Made by a program: the position numbers and the translations under genes. Positions 46,856-55,838 of a stretch of 64,000 nucleotides of DNA are shown here, piece by piece; position 1 is the first letter of the stretch; each line of letters starts with the position of its first letter. The DNA comes from Shewanella metallivivens (GTDB lineage Bacteria > Pseudomonadota > Gammaproteobacteria > Enterobacterales > Shewanellaceae). Location: the NCBI RefSeq assembly GCF_028750675.1, contig NZ_JAQQPZ010000013.1, forward strand, positions 62,001 to 126,000, written 5' to 3'. The notes below the pieces were generated by a model. The model was not told the origin of the DNA. It did no database searches and worked only from the letters and a program-made list of their open reading frames with translations.

Positions 46856-49249
46856 CTACTCTTGTAGTAAGTCTTTACAAATATGCACCAAATCCGACTG
46901 TACTGCTGCTGCGGTCACCTCACGTCCAGCACCTGGACCACGGATAATCAGCGGGTTACCTTGATAAAATGCGCTGCGAATAACAAACACATTATCGCCT
47001 GGCGTTAAATTAGCGTAAGGATGATTATTGTCTACCCACTGCAAACCGACTTCGGCTTGCAATTTACCCTCAACTTTGTCTAACGAGGCAACGTAACGCA
47101 GCACCTTATTTTGCTCCGCTGCGGCTGTAAATTGCTGTAATAAGTCATCATCGAGTTCACTAATACGCAGTAAAAAATCCTCTAACGACAACTCAGCTAA
47201 TGCTTTAGGCACCAACGAATTGAGCGTGATGTCGTCTAACTCAACGGCTAAGCCAATTTCTCGGGCTAAAATAAGCAACTTACGTTGCATATCACGGCCA
47301 GATAAATCATCACGAGGATCAGGTTCTGTAATCCCTAAACCACGCGCCTCAAGCACTAACTCAGAAAAGGGTTTAGTGCCATCGTAGTTTTCAAATAACC
47401 AACATAAGGTGCCAGAAAAAATCCCACCCACAGCTTCAATTGTGTCGCCGCTGTTGCGTAAATCGTTTAATGCATGTTGAATCGGTAAGCCCGCACCACA
47501 ACTGGCGTTATAACGCCAAAATAATCGACGATTACTGAGCTGCTGCTTTAACTCTCGGTAAAATGGCAATGGACCAGATCCCGCCAATTTATTTGCGCTG
47601 ACCACATGAATGCCACGGGCAAATAATTCTGGATACTGCAAGGTTAAGCTGGCACTGGCACTGATATCTAACGCCACTATTTCATCGCAATCTAACTGAG
47701 CTAATTGTTCAAATAAATGGTCATAATCCCAAGCAGTGGCTTTTGATTGATAATTTTGCTGCCAATTATTGAGGTCAATACCATCATTAGTAATCAAGGC
47801 TTTTTGCGAACCGACGACGCCAATAAGCTCTACAGATGCTTCTAATTCACGGTCGAGTGTTGGGCTTGCTCGTTTAAACAAATCAATCCATGCTTCACCA
47901 ATATTACCCGCCCCCAATAACAACACGCCAATGCGCATTCTTGGGCCTGCACAGCGACGATGCACCTTTTGCGTGAGTAAACTCACTTGAGCTTGTGGCA
48001 CTAATGTCACTAAGCTGAGTGAATCTTGATAAACAGGTTTAGCATCACGGCTTAATAGTCGAGCAAAACTACGTCTAAAATGATGTGCATCGGCACTGAC
48101 AAGCGCCACTAAACCCAAATCAGATTGTATGGTTAACTCTTCGATTGCCCATTGTTCATGATATTGATTCAACACCGCTTGAACTTGCTTTTGACTTTCT
48201 AGGGTAAAAGCTAACTCAACTTTATGTTGGGCAAGTTCCCAATATGCCAATGGTGTTAAACCTGCCGCGCGTAATACCTCAAGTAGCGGTGCTATGTTGC
48301 AGTTCATTTTAAAGCTAAATAGCAGCACTTCATTTAAGTTAGTCACCACAGGTGCACTGGCAGATGAGCTCAAAGGCGCAATCAAGGTAAAGTCGGTGTG
48401 TGATGCATAACTTGAACGCACCGCAAGACTGACCTCGGTGTTAAATAAAGGCTGTAACGTACGAGAATGCAAAACAGGTGAACCTAAACGAGCAAGGCGA
48501 TCGGCTTCAGCTAAAGACATGCTTTTAAGTAACTTTGCATCATTGATTTTGTTAGGGTCAGCGTTAAATACCCCTTCCACGTCGGTCCAAATCGTAACGC
48601 GATCAATATCGGCTAGGCTGGCAATTAAAGTGGCACTAAAGTCAGAACCATTGCGGCCTAATAATAACGTGTCACCATGGCGGTTAGCGCAAATAAACCC
48701 GGTGATCACTAACCGCTCTTGTGGGTGTAAAGCTAATAGGGCTTGCACTTTATCGCGCGACTCTTGCACTAAAATATTGGGTACTGCGCCTTCATCGGCA
48801 ACTAAAATAGAGCAAGCATCAACATGCGTTGCTGCTACGCCCGTTTCACGCAAGAGTGCAGCCATTAAACGAGCAGACCAACGCTCACCAAAGCTAACAA
48901 CTTGGTTTAATTGATAATCATTGTGTTGCTCTAACGACAGTAAGCTGACTAATTGCGCGCGGTCAGTCGACAAGCGCTCTCGTAAATCGCGCGCTTGCTC
49001 ATTAGACAGTAACTGTTCAATCAAGGTTTGTTGGTAACTAATTAATACTTGCAGCTCTTCCTGCCAAAGTTGGCCGCTGTCACGCAAACTGAGTAATTTA
49101 TATAAGAAGTTAGTGGTTTTACCGGCAGCCGACACCACAACAAGATCATCACTGTTACCGTGGGTCAATAAAATATGAGCAACACGGCGATAGCAATCAG
49201 CATCCGCTAAACTAGAACCACCAAACTTATGTAAATGACTTCGCGCCAT
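46856..49249 (-). CDS. metL: Bifunctional aspartokinase II / homoserine dehydrogenase II
   Basis: A 797-residue fusion. The kinase part begins HLHKFGGSSLADADCYRR and contains FGERWSARLMAALL, ITGFICAN and GRNGSDFSATLIA; a short regulatory linker follows. The dehydrogenase part starts about residue 460 with VLLLGAGNIGEAW, the NAD(P) site, and holds VVSANKLAGSGPLPFYREL and the ligand-binding FSGTLCWLF. It catalyses the first and third steps from aspartate to homoserine. ATG 49249 follows AAGGAG by six bases. It follows metB by 110 bases on the same strand, so a metBL operon under the MetJ boxes is likely. Confidence 0.95.
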   Translation of the reverse strand: MARSHLHKFGGSSLADADCYRRVAHILLTHGNSDDLVVVSAAGKTTNFLYKLLSLRDSGQLWQEELQVLISYQQTLIEQLLSNEQARDLRERLSTDRAQLVSLLSLEQHNDYQLNQVVSFGERWSARLMAALLRETGVAATHVDACSILVADEGAVPNILVQESRDKVQALLALHPQERLVITGFICANRHGDTLLLGRNGSDFSATLIASLADIDRVTIWTDVEGVFNADPNKINDAKLLKSMSLAEADRLARLGSPVLHSRTLQPLFNTEVSLAVRSSYASHTDFTLIAPLSSSASAPVVTNLNEVLLFSFKMNCNIAPLLEVLRAAGLTPLAYWELAQHKVELAFTLESQKQVQAVLNQYHEQWAIEELTIQSDLGLVALVSADAHHFRRSFARLLSRDAKPVYQDSLSLVTLVPQAQVSLLTQKVHRRCAGPRMRIGVLLLGAGNIGEAWIDLFKRASPTLDRELEASVELIGVVGSQKALITNDGIDLNNWQQNYQSKATAWDYDHLFEQLAQLDCDEIVALDISASASLTLQYPELFARGIHVVSANKLAGSGPLPFYRELKQQLSNRRLFWRYNASCGAGLPIQHALNDLRNSGDTIEAVGGIFSGTLCWLFENYDGTKPFSELVLEARGLGITEPDPRDDLSGRDMQRKLLILAREIGLAVELDDITLNSLVPKALAELSLEDFLLRISELDDDLLQQFTAAAEQNKVLRYVASLDKVEGKLQAEVGLQWVDNNHPYANLTPGDNVFVIRSAFYQGNPLIIRGPGAGREVTAAAVQSDLVHICKDLLQE

Positions 49250-49359
49250 TACGCACTCCTTAAACAACTACGACTTTTTTGCGGCTGCTATTTTACTTTA
49301 TTTAACGAAAACTACAGCTAACATAAACGTAAATTAAGCTCATTTAACCTGAACTCAGG

Positions 49360-50523
49360 TTATTTAATTGCTGCAACAGCGGCTAAACCAGCTTTAATAT
49401 CAGCAACTAAATCTTCAGCATCTTCAATTCCGACAGATAGTCTCAATAAAGTGTCTTTAATACCAGCCTCTTGGCGCGCTTTGGCATCCATTGCTCTGTG
49501 GGTCATGGTAGCCGGAACGGCGACTAAACTTTCCACCCCGCCCAAACTTTCTGCAACACTGAATAAAGATAATGCGTGTAAAAATGCCACGACTTCGGGT
49601 TCGCCGCCTTTTAACTCAAAACTTAACATAGCCCCAAAGCCTTGTTGTTGTTTTGCTGCAATTTCGTGACCTGGATGGTCTTTTAAACCTGGATAATACA
49701 CGTTGGCCACTAGGTCGCTAGTACTAAGTAATTCAACGATTTTTTGTGCATTGCGTTGATGCTCTCGAATACGTACTGCAAGGGTACGTAAACCGCGTAA
49801 GGTTAAATAGCTGTCAAATGCTGAGCCTGTTAATCCAAGGGTGTTAGACCACCAATGTAATAGCTCGCCTAGCTCAGGGTCTTTAGCCACAACCGCCCCA
49901 CCAACCACATCACTATGGCCGTTAATGTATTTGGTGGTTGAATGAATAACGATATCAGCCCCTAACAACAAAGGTTGTTGTAAAATGGGGGATAAAAAGG
50001 TGTTATCAACCGTCACTAGCGCACCTACAGCACGGCAGGCTGAACTCACAGCTTCAATATCAACCACGCGCAATAACGGATTAGAGGGTGTCTCTAACCA
50101 CACCATTTTGGGCTTTTGCGCAATGGCTTTTTCAAATACCACAGCATCAGTTTGATCGACAACCAATAATTTAAATTGGCCTTTTTTGGCTAAATTAGTA
50201 AATAAACGGTAACTGCCGCCGTAACAATCGTGCGGCACAACCAATAAATCATCAGGCCCAAGTAAACTGGTTACCAACGTAATCGCTGCCATACCTGTGC
50301 ACGTCACCACACCTGTAGCACCTTGTTCAAGCTTAGCCAGCGCATCACCTAAAATATTACGTGTTGGATTGCCCGAGCGGCTATAGTCAAATTCGCGCGG
50401 ATTTTTATGGCCATCAAATGAATAATTGGTCGATAAATAAATCGGTGGTACCACAGCTCCGTGTTGTGTGTCTGATTCAATACCCTGGCGAACGGCCAAT
50501 GTGGCGCTTTGATGCTTAGTCAT
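49360..50523 (-). CDS. metB: Cystathionine gamma-synthase
   Basis: A 387-residue PLP enzyme joining activated homoserine and cysteine. The landmarks are RQGIESDTQHGAVVPPIYLS at the start, GMAAITLV near residue 80 and the PLP-lysine motif IHSTTKYINGHSDVVGGAV near 195. It is a tetramer in the cytoplasm. Homologues MetC and MetZ share these motifs; the name rests on the metJ-metB-metL order and sequence likeness. MetJ boxes lie just upstream of the start. Confidence 0.92.
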   Translation of the reverse strand: MTKHQSATLAVRQGIESDTQHGAVVPPIYLSTNYSFDGHKNPREFDYSRSGNPTRNILGDALAKLEQGATGVVTCTGMAAITLVTSLLGPDDLLVVPHDCYGGSYRLFTNLAKKGQFKLLVVDQTDAVVFEKAIAQKPKMVWLETPSNPLLRVVDIEAVSSACRAVGALVTVDNTFLSPILQQPLLLGADIVIHSTTKYINGHSDVVGGAVVAKDPELGELLHWWSNTLGLTGSAFDSYLTLRGLRTLAVRIREHQRNAQKIVELLSTSDLVANVYYPGLKDHPGHEIAAKQQQGFGAMLSFELKGGEPEVVAFLHALSLFSVAESLGGVESLVAVPATMTHRAMDAKARQEAGIKDTLLRLSVGIEDAEDLVADIKAGLAAVAAIK

Positions 50524-50559
50524 AATGACTCCTAAAAAATTTCACAAACACACAAAAAG

Positions 50560-50583
50560 AGATGTCTAGACGTCCAAATTTAC
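50560..50583. promoter_or_regulatory. MetJ operator next to metB
   Basis: Octamers AGATGTCT and AGACGTCC each differ from AGACGTCT at one position and are followed by a weak AAATTTAC. They lie 37-60 bases upstream of the metB start. Confidence 0.8.
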
Positions 50584-50613
50584 CTAAGACACTGGCGTTC
50601 GTCAACCAATATT

Positions 50614-50637
50614 AGCCGTTTAGACGTCTAAACATAA
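50614..50637. promoter_or_regulatory. MetJ operator next to metJ
   Basis: AGCCGTTT, a perfect AGACGTCT and a weak AAACATAA run in tandem about 100 bases upstream of metJ. This suggests separate operators for metB and for metJ autoregulation within one 213-base gap. Confidence 0.82.
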
Positions 50638-50736
50638 AGAAATCTATTTGCATTCATCACTAAATAGTAGCAATAATTTGACTAGAGATTGTAAGGGGTT
50701 AAAATCTGCCCCGTATTTATCGTTAAGGGTAAGTTA

Positions 50737-51051
50737 ATGACTGAGTGGAATGGCGAATATATTAGCCCATATGCCGAGCATGGCAAAAAAAATGAGCAAG
50801 TAAAAAAGATTACGGTTTCTATCCCTTTAAAAGTATTAAAAGTACTAACCGATGAGCGCACTCGTCGTCAGATAAACAATCTGCGACATGCAACTAACAG
50901 TGAACTGCTATGCGAAGCTTTTTTGCATGCATACACAGGACAACCATTACCTAATGACGGCGACTTATCAAAAGATGAGCCCGACAGCATTCCAAGTGAA
51001 GCGAAAAAGTTAATGGATGAAATGGGTATCGAGTGGGAAGAACTCGAGTAA
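50737..51051 (+). CDS. metJ: Methionine regulon repressor MetJ
   Basis: A 104-residue ribbon-helix-helix repressor, one residue from E. coli's length. The DNA-binding strand reads [23 protein letters not shown] and the following [19 protein letters not shown] is near-identical in the family. It binds tandem AGACGTCT boxes with SAM as corepressor. Divergent from metB. AAGGG precedes the ATG. Confidence 0.97.
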   Translation: MTEWNGEYISPYAEHGKKNEQVKKITVSIPLKVLKVLTDERTRRQINNLRHATNSELLCEAFLHAYTGQPLPNDGDLSKDEPDSIPSEAKKLMDEMGIEWEELE

Positions 51052-51117
51052 CTTTCACGCTTAATCGATAGACTTTGAAACTGCCCAAGAAGCAGTCATG
51101 TTTTTATAGAGAACTTA

Positions 51118-51858
51118 ATGATGTCATTTATCGAACCATCTACGTTGATACTGGCATCAGTTATCGTGTTTTTTGGCGCGCTAACCCAAAGCTTAATTGG
51201 TTTTGGGTTAGCCGTTGTTGCTAGCCCCCTCCTGTATATCGTTAGTCCCCAACTTGTGCCAGTACCCATTATTGTGATGGGATTTGCTATTTCGGCAATG
51301 ACCTTATTTAGAGAGCGTGGTCACCTGCAATTTAATGGTTTGCAATACGCCTTAATTGGACGGATCCCAGGTGGGTTTGTGGGTGCAGGATTATTACTGT
51401 TTGCTCCACAAGCCATACTCGGTTTAATCATTGCGGCTATCGTATACATTGCCGTGATTCTGAGTGTGTACAAAATTACCGCACCAATCAACCGTGTAAG
51501 CTTATTTATTGCTGGAGTATTTTCCGGTATTTTTGGCAATATTGCCGCCATCGGTGGTCCGCCAATGGCGATTTTACTCGCCGGACAAGATGCCAGCCAA
51601 TTTAGGGCTGCATTGTCAGCCTTTTTTGTATTTAGTTCGTTGATTGCTTTAGCCATTTTGGCGATTGTAGGCTTGGTAGAACTACAACATTTATGGTTAT
51701 CATTGATGCTGTTACCGTCTGTTATTGGAGGCTATCTGGTATCCGGTTTGTTAATCAATCATGTCGATAAAAACAAAACACGCACTGCAACTTTAATTTT
51801 ATGCACCATCAGCGCCACGGTATTAGTGGCTAAATCAATAATGGCATTAATTAGCTAA
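51118..51858 (+). CDS. TauE/SafE (TSUP) family membrane exporter
   Basis: A 246-residue protein with about eight helices and the repeated TSUP motif: GALTQSLIGFGLAVVASPLL near residue 20 and GVFSGIFGNIAAIGGPPMAIL near 133. Related proteins export sulfite, sulfoacetate or other small anions. It starts 66 bases after metJ on the same strand, but no met box precedes it, so co-transcription with metJ is possible. The start has two ATGs, with only a weak AGAGAAC ribosome site. Confidence 0.85.
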   Translation: MMSFIEPSTLILASVIVFFGALTQSLIGFGLAVVASPLLYIVSPQLVPVPIIVMGFAISAMTLFRERGHLQFNGLQYALIGRIPGGFVGAGLLLFAPQAILGLIIAAIVYIAVILSVYKITAPINRVSLFIAGVFSGIFGNIAAIGGPPMAILLAGQDASQFRAALSAFFVFSSLIALAILAIVGLVELQHLWLSLMLLPSVIGGYLVSGLLINHVDKNKTRTATLILCTISATVLVAKSIMALIS

Positions 51859-52005
51859 CGCAAAAATCTTCTCTTTTTACTTCTCAAAAAATATCTGTTA
51901 ATCCGCCTATCAAACATCCTGCTTTAAAAGCAATAGATCTGTATCACACAAGTTCATTAGATTTTTTTCAATTAACTTTTTTTCAATTAGATTTTTCTCA
52001 TGGAT

Positions 52006-52019
52006 ATGATCTACTTCAA
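52006..52019 (+). promoter_or_regulatory. FNR-like site upstream of the octaheme cytochrome operon
   Basis: ATGAT-CTAC-TTCAA matches eight of ten bases of TTGAT-N4-ATCAA. It stands nine bases before a Nar box and about 100 bases before the first start codon. It is a prediction from sequence. Confidence 0.5.
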
Positions 52020-52027
52020 ATTAACAC

Positions 52028-52043
52028 TACCTACTTTTAGGTA
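52028..52043 (+). promoter_or_regulatory. 7-2-7 Nar box (NarP-type) upstream of the octaheme operon
   Basis: TACCTAC-TT-TTAGGTA is an inverted pair of heptamers with a two-base gap, the arrangement recognised by NarP and NarL dimers. Each half matches TACYYMT at six of seven positions. The centre lies 23 bases from the centre of the FNR-like site. Confidence 0.6.
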
Positions 52044-52115
52044 ACATTATTTACAGCAAAGACATATACCCAAATTGCTAAAGCAGTACCTATAAAAAGC
52101 CCATAGAGGATACAC

Positions 52116-52445
52116 ATGATGAACACATATATAAAAGTTGGTATCGCCATCACCATCGCATTGTCTCTCGGTAGCCAGGTCATGGCAGCCGATGGTGGCA
52201 ACCCTAAAAAAGGTAAACATCTGTATAAAAAAGAATGCAAAGCCTGCCACAGTGCCAATAGTGAAGGCCCAGAACTCACCCCAATGGCAAAAACCATGAG
52301 CCAATGGGATCGCTTCTTCTCTCGCGACAAACACAAAGCCAAACCTGCCATTTTTGAGGCGCTATCAGAACAAGAACTGAAAGATATTCAACAGTTTTTG
52401 TATGACCACGCAGCCGACTCAGACCAGCCAGCGACCTGCGGCTAA
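52116..52445 (+). CDS. Small periplasmic monoheme cytochrome c
   Basis: A 109-residue protein with a signal peptide ending near VMA-AD. One heme site, CKACH near residues 42-46, and Met57/Met61 as possible second axial ligands point to a class I electron carrier. The 3' part is rich in Lys and acidic residues. It starts with two ATGs after GAGGA. It heads the cluster with the barrel and the octaheme protein and could pass electrons to or from the octaheme. The same gene order is recalled from S. oneidensis (SO_4142-SO_4144 region), from memory. Confidence 0.88.
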   Translation: MMNTYIKVGIAITIALSLGSQVMAADGGNPKKGKHLYKKECKACHSANSEGPELTPMAKTMSQWDRFFSRDKHKAKPAIFEALSEQELKDIQQFLYDHAADSDQPATCG

Positions 52446-52592
52446 GTCAGTCATACTGATGGCGTGACTTTGTAAACGCCAGCGTCAGCCAATAATCAAT
52501 GTAAAAAAACCATGGGGCTTAGCCTCAGGGGATCTGACAACAAAAATTTGCCAAATTGATGAAGTGTTTGGCAAATCTGGGGGAGAAAAACC

Positions 52593-54305
52593 ATGAGAAC
52601 ACTTATCTCAATTCTCGTTGCTAACGCACTTTTTATGAGTGGTGCGAGTTTAGCAGCTGATAGCGATGTACAAAAAATTGCAGAGTTAGAAAAGCAGCTT
52701 GCCGAAATAACAGATGATTTAGATTACTTAAACTCACGTGTTGATAAAACTGAACGTCATAGCGCATTAGACCGAATCGAAATTACCGGCGACTTTAGAA
52801 CTAAAATGCATTCATTGCATTACCAAAACGTCACGTGGAACCCTGCAATGAACGTTAACTTTAGCGACTTTGCCAGCAAAGCAATGGCCGGTGACTTTGG
52901 CGATCCAAGCAGTGCCAGCTCACCTTTAGGGCAAATGATGGCTGCCAACCCAGACTTAGCCACCGCGTTTCAAAGTGGCATGCTTCAAGGCGTGATGCCA
53001 ATGGTATTGGGACAAAAAACTCAACAAGATATCGACAATGATATTTTTTATACCACTCGCCTTCGCTTAAACATCAACGCAAAAGTATGGGACAACGTCA
53101 GTTTTGCAGGACGTTTAACCATGTTTAAAAGCTGGGGAGACTCTACCGGCGTTAAAGTTTTCGACTCTTGGAACTCGTTCACCATGGACGGCACCAGCAG
53201 CGGCAGTACCAGCGGCGATGAATTAAAAGTCGAACGCGCCTATTTTAACTGGAAAGACATCAATGGCAGCGGCGCCTATCTTTCTATTGGTCGTCGCCCA
53301 TCAACCTACGGCCCACCAAGCCACTATCGTGAAAATGAACTCCGCGGCGGCACACCATCTGGGCACTTAGTTAACTTTAACTTCGACGGCGCAACCTTAG
53401 GTTACGACCTGAGCGACATCACGGGTATTGAAGGCCAAACCGTTCGCTTCTGTTACGGTCAAGGTTTCGAATCACAATACGGTAATGGTGAATTATTTGG
53501 CGATATCATCACTAAAGACACTCACTTAGGCGGATTCAATATCGACATATTAAATGACGGTAATCACTTCGTGCAATTTACCTTATTTGGCGCTAAAGAC
53601 GTCAATGATGGTTTCACCGGCACCATGGCATTCCCATCGCAATTAGCGGGTATCTTTGCCCCTACCATGTATCAAGACATGCAAAAGTTTGAAAACTTTA
53701 ACTTTGTTACAAGAGTTCAACCTAGTGATGTTATTGGTGACATGTATTTAGGTGGCTTAGGTTATGCCTATGAATCTGACGAAGACATGAAGTTTTTTGC
53801 CTCTTTGGGCTGGACTCGCGCTGAACCTAGCGGAAATGCAGGGATGTTTGGTGGCATGTTAAGTGATGCCGTATTTGAAGCGGAACTTAACAGCACTGGC
53901 ACTGAAATCTTGATGGTTGCCTCAGAAACAATGGACACCGACACCAAAGATGGTTACGGCGTATATGTTGGGATGCAAATTCCGGCACCGTACGGCAAAT
54001 TTGGTTTGGAGTATAACTATGGTTCTAAATACTGGACTCCATTCACTCAAGCACAAGATGACCCTATCGGCAGTAAATTAGCCACTCGCGGTCATGTTGC
54101 AGAAGCTTATTATATCTTTGATATTAACCCAAGAATGTTCATCAAGTTAGCTGGTTTGTATTACGACTATGAATACACAGGTAGCGGCTCGCCAGTGGGT
54201 GCACCACAAAAAGTAGATGACGTACTTGCTGGCACAGCGTACTCAATGCTCCCCGTGATCGACACCGCCTATGACCTAAACGCTTCATTAACTATTAACT
54301 TCTAA
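52593..54305 (+). CDS. DUF3373-family outer-membrane barrel-like protein
   Basis: A 570-residue protein. After the signal peptide (ending SLA-AD) comes a short coiled coil (VQKIAELEKQLAEITDDLDY) like those at the start of some porins that reach the cell wall. The rest is rich in alternating strands with Tyr/Phe/Gly and ends YDLNASLTINF, the expected Phe terminus of an outer-membrane barrel. It carries no CxxCH. The ATG follows GGGAG by seven bases, and only two bases plus the octaheme leader separate it from the next gene. Its link with the octaheme suggests a pore or docking partner. Confidence 0.75.
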   Translation: MRTLISILVANALFMSGASLAADSDVQKIAELEKQLAEITDDLDYLNSRVDKTERHSALDRIEITGDFRTKMHSLHYQNVTWNPAMNVNFSDFASKAMAGDFGDPSSASSPLGQMMAANPDLATAFQSGMLQGVMPMVLGQKTQQDIDNDIFYTTRLRLNINAKVWDNVSFAGRLTMFKSWGDSTGVKVFDSWNSFTMDGTSSGSTSGDELKVERAYFNWKDINGSGAYLSIGRRPSTYGPPSHYRENELRGGTPSGHLVNFNFDGATLGYDLSDITGIEGQTVRFCYGQGFESQYGNGELFGDIITKDTHLGGFNIDILNDGNHFVQFTLFGAKDVNDGFTGTMAFPSQLAGIFAPTMYQDMQKFENFNFVTRVQPSDVIGDMYLGGLGYAYESDEDMKFFASLGWTRAEPSGNAGMFGGMLSDAVFEAELNSTGTEILMVASETMDTDTKDGYGVYVGMQIPAPYGKFGLEYNYGSKYWTPFTQAQDDPIGSKLATRGHVAEAYYIFDINPRMFIKLAGLYYDYEYTGSGSPVGAPQKVDDVLAGTAYSMLPVIDTAYDLNASLTINF

Positions 54306-54346
54306 ACTTGGTCCCCCTGAGTGCAAGCTCAGGGGTAAGGACACTG

Positions 54347-55744
54347 ATGATGAGAATATTAACCTCAATGGCGGTATTACTGTTGTTAAGCAGTAGCGCA
54401 CAAGCCGCCTTTAACCACAAAGAGGTGTTGCAAGGGCCATTTGCCAATGGCCCTGAAGTCACCACTCAATGTTTAACTTGCCATAAAGAGCACGCTGAAG
54501 ACTTTATGAAATCGTCCCACTGGACTTGGGAGCTAGAGCAAGAATTACCCGGAAGAACCGTTAAACGTGGCAAAAAGAACAGTATTAATAACTTTTGTGT
54601 GTCGATATCGGGTAACGAGCCCCGCTGTACTAGTTGTCATGCTGGCTATGGTTGGAAAGATTCAAACTTCGACTTTAACGACATGACAAAAGTAGACTGT
54701 TTAGTATGTCATGATACCACTGGGACTTACATGAAAGACCCAGCGGGTGCTGGCGAGGTATTTGGCAAAGTTGACATCGCCAGAGTGGCACAAAATGTAG
54801 GAACCCCCGTTCGCGATAACTGTGGTAGCTGCCACTTTTATGGCGGCGGAGGTGATGCGGTTAAACATGGTGACTTAGACTCATCCATGTCATACCCAGA
54901 TCGCGCAACCGATGTGCATATGGACACCGACGGCAATGATTTTCAATGTCAAGATTGTCACGTGACCGAAAAACATCAAATTAGCGGTAATGCTATGGGC
55001 GTATCACCGGGAGGCGAAACCAAAATTGGGTGTGTAAATTGTCATGATGGCGCGCCACATCAAAACAAAAAGCTTAACACCCATACCGCCACAGTGGCAT
55101 GTCAAACGTGTCATATCCCATCATTTGCGAAAGTTGAGCCCACCAAAATGCATTGGGACTGGGAGGCTGCAGGTCAAGATCTTGAAGACACTATTGATGA
55201 AAATGGCAAGCACACCTTTAATAAAAAGAAAGGCAGTTTTATTTGGCAAAAAGATGTCCCACCACAATATGCTTGGTTTAATGGTAGTGCTGATGCATAC
55301 ATGGCAGGCGATAAAATTGACCCAACTAAAACGGTAAAATTGGCTTACCCATTAGGCGACATTAACGACCCTAAAGCCAAGATTTATCCTTTTAAAGTGC
55401 ATACTGGTAAGCAAATTTACGACTCAGAACTGAATATTTTACTCACACCAAAAACCTACGGTGAAGGTGGATATTGGGATAAATTTGACTGGGACCTAGC
55501 GGCTAAATTGGGGATGGAAGCCAACCCAACCATGGTAGAAAAAGGCCTTAAATACAGCGGCAAACATGGCTTTGTTGCAACTGAAATGTGGTGGCGCATC
55601 AACCATATGGTCACCCCCAAAGACAAGGCATTACAATGTAATGACTGTCATAACAAAGGGCAGCGTCTAGATTGGAAGGCACTAGGTTACGACGGCGACC
55701 CCATGAAAAACCGCAAAGGAATTAAACACGCTAAAGCTGAGTAA
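54347..55744 (+). CDS. otr: Octaheme c-type cytochrome, tetrathionate reductase family (Otr)
   Basis: About 465 residues, with a signal peptide ending QA-A. Eight CxxCH motifs are present: CLTCH, CTSCH, CLVCH, CGSCH, CQDCH, CVNCH, CQTCH and CNDCH. This count and order fit Otr, a periplasmic enzyme from Shewanella that reduces tetrathionate, nitrite and hydroxylamine in vitro. In Otr the active heme takes a lysine as ligand from elsewhere in the chain; several lysines near residues 80-120 could serve. The ATG at 54347 follows AAGG by six bases; the open frame extends back to the barrel's stop. The true physiological substrate is not established. Confidence 0.9.
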   Translation: MMRILTSMAVLLLLSSSAQAAFNHKEVLQGPFANGPEVTTQCLTCHKEHAEDFMKSSHWTWELEQELPGRTVKRGKKNSINNFCVSISGNEPRCTSCHAGYGWKDSNFDFNDMTKVDCLVCHDTTGTYMKDPAGAGEVFGKVDIARVAQNVGTPVRDNCGSCHFYGGGGDAVKHGDLDSSMSYPDRATDVHMDTDGNDFQCQDCHVTEKHQISGNAMGVSPGGETKIGCVNCHDGAPHQNKKLNTHTATVACQTCHIPSFAKVEPTKMHWDWEAAGQDLEDTIDENGKHTFNKKKGSFIWQKDVPPQYAWFNGSADAYMAGDKIDPTKTVKLAYPLGDINDPKAKIYPFKVHTGKQIYDSELNILLTPKTYGEGGYWDKFDWDLAAKLGMEANPTMVEKGLKYSGKHGFVATEMWWRINHMVTPKDKALQCNDCHNKGQRLDWKALGYDGDPMKNRKGIKHAKAE

Positions 55745-55790
55745 CCAACCCAAGAACAACTTAACCAATTGATTAATATAAACTAAAAAT

Positions 55791-55824
55791 AAAACCGCCA
55801 TCAATTTATTGATGGCGGTTTTAT
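55791..55824. terminator. Bidirectional terminator after the octaheme gene
   Basis: Stem AAAACCGCCATC/GATGGCGGTTTT with a central TTTATT-type loop, between convergent genes. Confidence 0.88.
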
Positions 55825-55838
55825 CTCATATACCGTAT

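Noticed and set aside
46856..50523. Frameshift or gap splitting metL and metB
   Set aside because: The frames are complete with normal lengths and good ribosome sites. The 110-base gap is just intergenic.
51930..51950. CRP-like half site with TCACA upstream of the otr operon
   Set aside because: Only one half matches TGTGA-N6-TCACA; the other half reads ATAGA. Too weak to report.
51961..51996. Two copies of a TTTTTTTCAATTA-type run before the otr control region
   Set aside because: Mentally noted as a direct repeat, but it is a low-complexity T run with CAATTA and may be chance. I did not call it an operator.
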